From positions 62,001 through 126,000 of the forward strand of contig JAPFFF010000078.1 of NCBI GenBank assembly GCA_039105265.1: DNA of 64,000 nt. Direction: 5' to 3'. Made by a program: the position numbers and the translations under genes. This document shows positions 60,187-64,000 of this stretch, piece after piece; the stretch's first letter is position 1, and the number at the start of each line of letters is the position of its first letter. The DNA is from Tritrichomonas musculus (Eukaryota > Parabasalia > Tritrichomonadida > Tritrichomonadidae). The notes under the pieces were generated by a model. The model was not told the origin of the DNA and searched no databases. It saw nothing but the letters and a program-made list of their open reading frames with translations.

Positions 60187-62679
60187 ATGTTCAGCATAGA
60201 ACAGAGTGGATTTTCTATAAAAGGGGCCACTATCGACGAGCTATTGATTGAATATATTAAGAAGTATGCATGCATGTGTCATAATGGGTCCAATGGCTCA
60301 AATATAACTGGTTCCAACCAGGAGCAAATCAAGGAACTCATTACGAGTACAGTTGGTGAGCAACTCGAAAAATATGCCTTAGCCAAGGACCTTGAGTCAT
60401 ACGCTTTGCAAACCCAGCTATTCGACTATGTGAAAACCGAGGATTTCAATACGGAGATGCTGAAGTACGCATCTAGTGAAGATGTAGATGGTGCCATTGG
60501 GGAATTACGTGATTACATCGCCAAAAACTGTGCGCTATCTACTGAAATACCTGAGGTCCCTGAGAACATCGTTACGAGTGATTCATTGAGTACTGCTTTG
60601 GAACCGTATGCTAAGACCCAGGACTTAAGTGAGTATGCTAAGACCCAGGACTTACCAGATATGACCGAGTACGCGAAGCTTGCAAACTTAAGTGAGTATG
60701 CTCTCAAAGCGGATATCCCAGAACCAGTTGACTTGACACCATATTATACTAGTGGTCAGGCCGATGAGAAGTTCGTCGATGAAGATGAGCTCGCATATGA
60801 ATTAGATAAGTATGAGACCAAGGATGTGGCTAATGGGAAGTATGCGAAGCTTGCGAACTTAAGTGAGTACGCTCTCAAAACGGATATCCCTGAGGTACCC
60901 ACAGTTCTCAAAAATAGTGAGTTGCAATTGAATCCAAATGAAGAACCAGCAGAAGAAGTTCAACAGAAATTGATGAACGATGATACACCACTATCAGCAC
61001 AAGCATCATATATATTATCATCCATGGCAGTAACTAAAACATTGGATTTTATTAATCTTGATGAGTACGCAAAGCTTGCGAACTTAGGTGAGTATGCGAA
61101 GACCCAAGACTTGCCAGATATGACCAAGTATGCACTCTCAACAGATATACCAACAGATTTGGTTAATGGATCTACACTGAGTACTGCTTTGGAACCATTT
61201 GCTAAAACCCAGGACTTACCAGATATGACCGAGTACGCGAAGCTTGCGAACTTAAGTGAGTATGCTCTCAAAACAGATATACCAAAAGAGTATTTCACTG
61301 ATATCGGTGGAGAGGTTTATATCAAAGACCCAAACAACATCCTGACATTGGGTGGAGCAAATCAGACAAGTAGTGATGCACCTCTCATGGTCATGAAACC
61401 AAATCATTCTCGAAATACCAGAATATTTAGCATTGGCAATCAACTGGATAGTTCGAAGGAGCGATGGTTAGATTTTGATATTGATGCAAACAGTGATACA
61501 GCGACCATCAAATACAATGAAATAACTGCATTGGAGATTACTCGATCAAAAGTTTGTGTTATGAATGCATGTGACGTAGACGGTAATGCCTATGCAAAAA
61601 CCCAGGACTTACCAGATATGACCAAGTATGCACTCACAACAGATATCCCAGCACCAGTTGACTTGACACCATATTATACTAGTGCCCAGGCTGATGAGAA
61701 GTTCGTTGATAAAGATGAATTGGCTTTTGAATTAGATAAGTATGTTCCCAAAGAAGGTAATTCAACTATTAAAGGTACATTGTCAATATTAGATACAAAT
61801 ACTACAGAATCAGATTTTAAAACCTTGTTAATAGCAGGCATAGGTACAAATGAAAATGAAGCCGCAACTTTCGGTTTTTATATTGGTTCAGGTGTTTTAG
61901 GTGTTGCAGGTTGTGAAAATATTATTGGTTGGGATATAGAACATACCATTTTTCATAATAACGTTTTTATAACATATGGTGATTTAGAAATAGATGGTGT
62001 AGATGCAGATTGTTTAAAGGTATATCAAGGAAATCCAAATTTATATGAATCGAACATAATTCTTGGTCTTAATTCCGCAAAATGTGCAAAAATACAATAT
62101 TATAATCAAGGTAATTTAGCTCGTTATAGAGTAATATTGAATAATTCAAACGCGTTTTCTTATGAAGTTTCTCCATCAGGAAGAAATACAACAATTGATT
62201 CAAATTTACATGTTAACGGTAAGATAACATCCAATGGTTCAACTACCATCACTCACTACTCCCCAATCGAGTCATCGGTTAACACCATCACCGATTTCGT
62301 CATTGGAGCTCCAGTATATATGACCGGTAAGGTGTATCATCGTGAGGATTCGAAATGGGTCCCTAGCACTGAAGCTGACACCACTGATTGCATATGTAGT
62401 GTGAAGACCACTGGCACTTGGAAGGAGTATGTTGGTATATGCGTGAGAATCGATGAAGCCAATGGTTGTATCACATTCGCCACTCATGGGGATTACATGG
62501 TTAAGGTTGAGGACTCCTCATGCTATTCCATTGGGGATGAGGTATTCATTGATAACGCTGATAATAAACTGAAGATACTCACTGGTGAGACTGCGATAAC
62601 CTCAAAAATAAATCGTATGACCGTGGGTATCATAACTGGTATCATCAACGGATCCACATTAGCTGTATTCAAATCATAA
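60187..62679 (+). CDS. Polinton fibre-like protein with tail-fibre-type repeats
   Basis: 830 residues from ATG 60187. From about residue 55 to 520 the chain is built from short recurring phrases such as YAKTQDLPDMTEYAKLANL, SEYALKTDIP and VDLTPYYTSGQADEKFVD, a helical-stalk style I know from tail fibres of tailed bacteriophages. Two inserted beta-rich modules interrupt the repeats: about residues 375-470 (ILTLGGANQTSSDAPLMVMK) and about 520-680 (TIKGTLSILDTNTTESDFKT). The last 140 residues are a compact-looking end domain (VIGAPVYMTGKVYHREDSKW ... GIITGIINGSTLAVFKS) like the heads of phage adhesins. I infer a trimeric attachment fibre on the particle; no such function has been shown. The second module is strikingly more AT-rich than its flanks. 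Confidence 0.7.
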   Translation: MFSIEQSGFSIKGATIDELLIEYIKKYACMCHNGSNGSNITGSNQEQIKELITSTVGEQLEKYALAKDLESYALQTQLFDYVKTEDFNTEMLKYASSEDVDGAIGELRDYIAKNCALSTEIPEVPENIVTSDSLSTALEPYAKTQDLSEYAKTQDLPDMTEYAKLANLSEYALKADIPEPVDLTPYYTSGQADEKFVDEDELAYELDKYETKDVANGKYAKLANLSEYALKTDIPEVPTVLKNSELQLNPNEEPAEEVQQKLMNDDTPLSAQASYILSSMAVTKTLDFINLDEYAKLANLGEYAKTQDLPDMTKYALSTDIPTDLVNGSTLSTALEPFAKTQDLPDMTEYAKLANLSEYALKTDIPKEYFTDIGGEVYIKDPNNILTLGGANQTSSDAPLMVMKPNHSRNTRIFSIGNQLDSSKERWLDFDIDANSDTATIKYNEITALEITRSKVCVMNACDVDGNAYAKTQDLPDMTKYALTTDIPAPVDLTPYYTSAQADEKFVDKDELAFELDKYVPKEGNSTIKGTLSILDTNTTESDFKTLLIAGIGTNENEAATFGFYIGSGVLGVAGCENIIGWDIEHTIFHNNVFITYGDLEIDGVDADCLKVYQGNPNLYESNIILGLNSAKCAKIQYYNQGNLARYRVILNNSNAFSYEVSPSGRNTTIDSNLHVNGKITSNGSTTITHYSPIESSVNTITDFVIGAPVYMTGKVYHREDSKWVPSTEADTTDCICSVKTTGTWKEYVGICVRIDEANGCITFATHGDYMVKVEDSSCYSIGDEVFIDNADNKLKILTGETAITSKINRMTVGIITGIINGSTLAVFKS

Positions 62680-62845
62680 TGTAGGTCGCAGCAATTTTGC
62701 TGTCACCCAAATTTAGAGCATAATATAGTCCCCTGATGTGAGTCCATGGATGAATGGGGCACAGGATTGGTTCTCGAGGACAATCATTTTGGTGTGAGTC
62801 CCGGTGAGAGCATTCTTGTTTACCGTGATCTTGGACATCGTCATC

Positions 62846-64000
62846 TCACTGATTTTGCTCTGGATTTTGGTATTGCGCAGTCAATTGCAGATTGATATTT
62901 TTGCCAACCTTCACACCACCATTGTCGATGATGTCCTTGTAATCATCACTTGTAATATGGTTTTTCTTGAGGGAGACCCCCTTGAGTTTGAGTGCCTTGG
63001 TTACAGCTCCACTATTAAATATGGTGTAGCACTTGGGGGCTAACGCAATCATATTCTCACCATATTTCTCAATGCAGAGACCCAGTATTTTCTTCTCATC
63101 AGCGATTGTATTTATATTGGGATTCGGCATGAACTTATATATGTTCTCATCATAGAATGCTCTATTCTTGATGATGTATTTGAACTCTTGATTGGAACCC
63201 TTGGATTCATCACCAGCAACCGCAAAATATGCACTATCGGTGTCTCCCTCTATGAAATGGAATCGTTCCACATCAAGGCACTTGTACATGAAATCGTATA
63301 TGAATGTGAGATACCAGAATTTGGCATTATCTAGTGTCCAGAATGACTCCTGAAGGCAAGTCGTACATTTGAAGCTCTTTGGGTTCATTTGGAGTAGGTA
63401 GTTGTCATCACTCAATTTGATCCCACTAACATAGTTATCGTAGATGATATTCTGGAAGGTCTTATCACGTGAACATATTTTTATTTTAGAGAACTTCTCA
63501 GTGTTCATCCCATCGTATCCATATGAACCATTCATGCTAATCTTGTAGAACTTTTCATTGCCGGATACAGCTCCAGAAATGATATCCTGACGACGTTTCA
63601 TGAACTCACTAACAAATGGGTTGAAACCACGATGAGCTTCATATTTAGTGAGACTTTTGATATCTTCGATGACAAGCCCATGGTCGAGTAGGAACCAGAG
63701 ATAATAATTTGAGAATGTTTGATAGGTACCCATCGTATCGACACACATAGTTAGCTTTCGTTCAGTTTTATCAGCGGATGGGAGTTTGTTGTGAGTCATG
63801 TAGTTGTGCATGTATGAACCAATGGTTGTTTCATCGTTCGTGATATCAAAATTGCGAAATACTGGTGGGAAATTGATGAAGTTATTGATTTTAGATACTG
63901 GGCATTTCAATATGACCTCCGCTTTGAACAAATATTTAGGATGCTTTCGTAAATTCCGGCTGTTGATGATATGCATACATGAGTTATAGGTTTTCATATT
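62846..64000 (-). CDS. Polinton protein-primed DNA polymerase B, C-terminal part, runs off the window
   Basis: About 380 residues of the palm/thumb part of a type B polymerase. Motif B is visible in FYKISMNGSYGYDGMN and motif C in FIEGDTDSAYFAVAG; a Cys pair (KCTTCLQ) and FNSGAVTKALKLKGVSLKKN follow the family pattern. The 5' part, with exonuclease and possible terminal-protein region, lies beyond the right edge. In Polintons this enzyme copies the linear element from protein primers. It is convergent with the fibre-like gene. Confidence 0.88.
   Translation of the reverse strand, partial: NMKTYNSCMHIINSRNLRKHPKYLFKAEVILKCPVSKINNFINFPPVFRNFDITNDETTIGSYMHNYMTHNKLPSADKTERKLTMCVDTMGTYQTFSNYYLWFLLDHGLVIEDIKSLTKYEAHRGFNPFVSEFMKRRQDIISGAVSGNEKFYKISMNGSYGYDGMNTEKFSKIKICSRDKTFQNIIYDNYVSGIKLSDDNYLLQMNPKSFKCTTCLQESFWTLDNAKFWYLTFIYDFMYKCLDVERFHFIEGDTDSAYFAVAGDESKGSNQEFKYIIKNRAFYDENIYKFMPNPNINTIADEKKILGLCIEKYGENMIALAPKCYTIFNSGAVTKALKLKGVSLKKNHITSDDYKDIIDNGGVKVGKNINLQLTAQYQNPEQNQ

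Larger units (their letters stand above)
49020..64000. mobile_element. Polinton/Maverick, left ~15 kb, cut by the window edge
   Basis: The segment carries the defining Polinton set: packaging ATPase, double-jelly-roll-type major capsid protein, retroviral-type integrase and protein-primed type B DNA polymerase, plus several element-specific ORFs. Genes are tightly packed on both strands. Its G+C content is clearly higher than that of the host DNA. The left boundary is placed at the tandem repeats near 49020-49362 by composition and gene style; no target duplication could be read because the right end is not in the window. A cysteine protease gene was not seen and may lie to the right. Inside the window the element looks nearly whole, with at most one or two apparent breaks, so it is probably young. 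Confidence 0.9.

Overview
This AT-rich window (host part roughly three-quarters A+T) looks like nuclear DNA of a trichomonad (Parabasalia), most likely a Tritrichomonas-like species. The reasons are the gene mix: a BspA-type leucine-rich repeat protein, an ankyrin-type protein of the DUF3447 kind, a two-repeat Myb factor, an IFT139 homologue, a CK1-clan kinase, no visible introns, several DNA transposon families and a Polinton/Maverick. The species call is inference from sequence style, not a database match.

Layout. 1-8341 has no host gene; it is a patchwork of non-coding DNA elements: a fold-back element (1321-2176), a MULE-like element with a 9-bp target duplication (3298-5826) holding a second fold-back (4065-5620), a 783-bp element with 8-bp duplications (5928-6710) and a small TA-flanked element (7386-7906). 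8342-10492 encodes a membrane protein with about 32 six-residue Phe/Ser repeats. 10493-18370 holds a degraded tRNA-like sequence, a long-TIR TA element, a coiled-coil repeat ORF, a 22-bp satellite, and a Myb gene broken by a frameshift and by a second copy of the 783-bp element. tRNA-Gln(TTG) and a TBC Rab-GAP gene follow. 20025-25099 is a second transposon block: an intact pogo-like transposon, a broken pogo-like transposase and a broken MULE transposase. A 198-bp tandem repeat and a frameshifted DUF3447 gene lead into a 2.3-kb gene-free stretch with a small MITE.

29860-47434 is the gene-dense host core: a two-CH-domain actin-binding protein, an MFS sugar transporter, a low-complexity Asn/Lys-rich protein, a BspA-like LRR protein, a small coiled-coil protein, IFT139 (flagellar retrograde transport) and a CK1-type kinase. 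These are single genes, not operons.

From about 49020 to the right edge the base composition becomes visibly richer in G+C and genes are packed on both strands: a Polinton/Maverick that runs off the window. It carries a packaging ATPase, major capsid protein, a small Gly-rich putative minor virion protein, integrase, a long fibre-like repeat protein, protein-primed DNA polymerase B (partial) and several unassigned ORFs. Inside the window it looks nearly whole (at most one or two apparent breaks), so it is probably young. Features that looked least ordinary are the phage-tail-fibre-like protein of this element, its recurrent T-rich motif just before start codons, the Phe/Ser hexapeptide surface protein, and the recurrent GAGC-NNN-GCTC hairpins in the host DNA.
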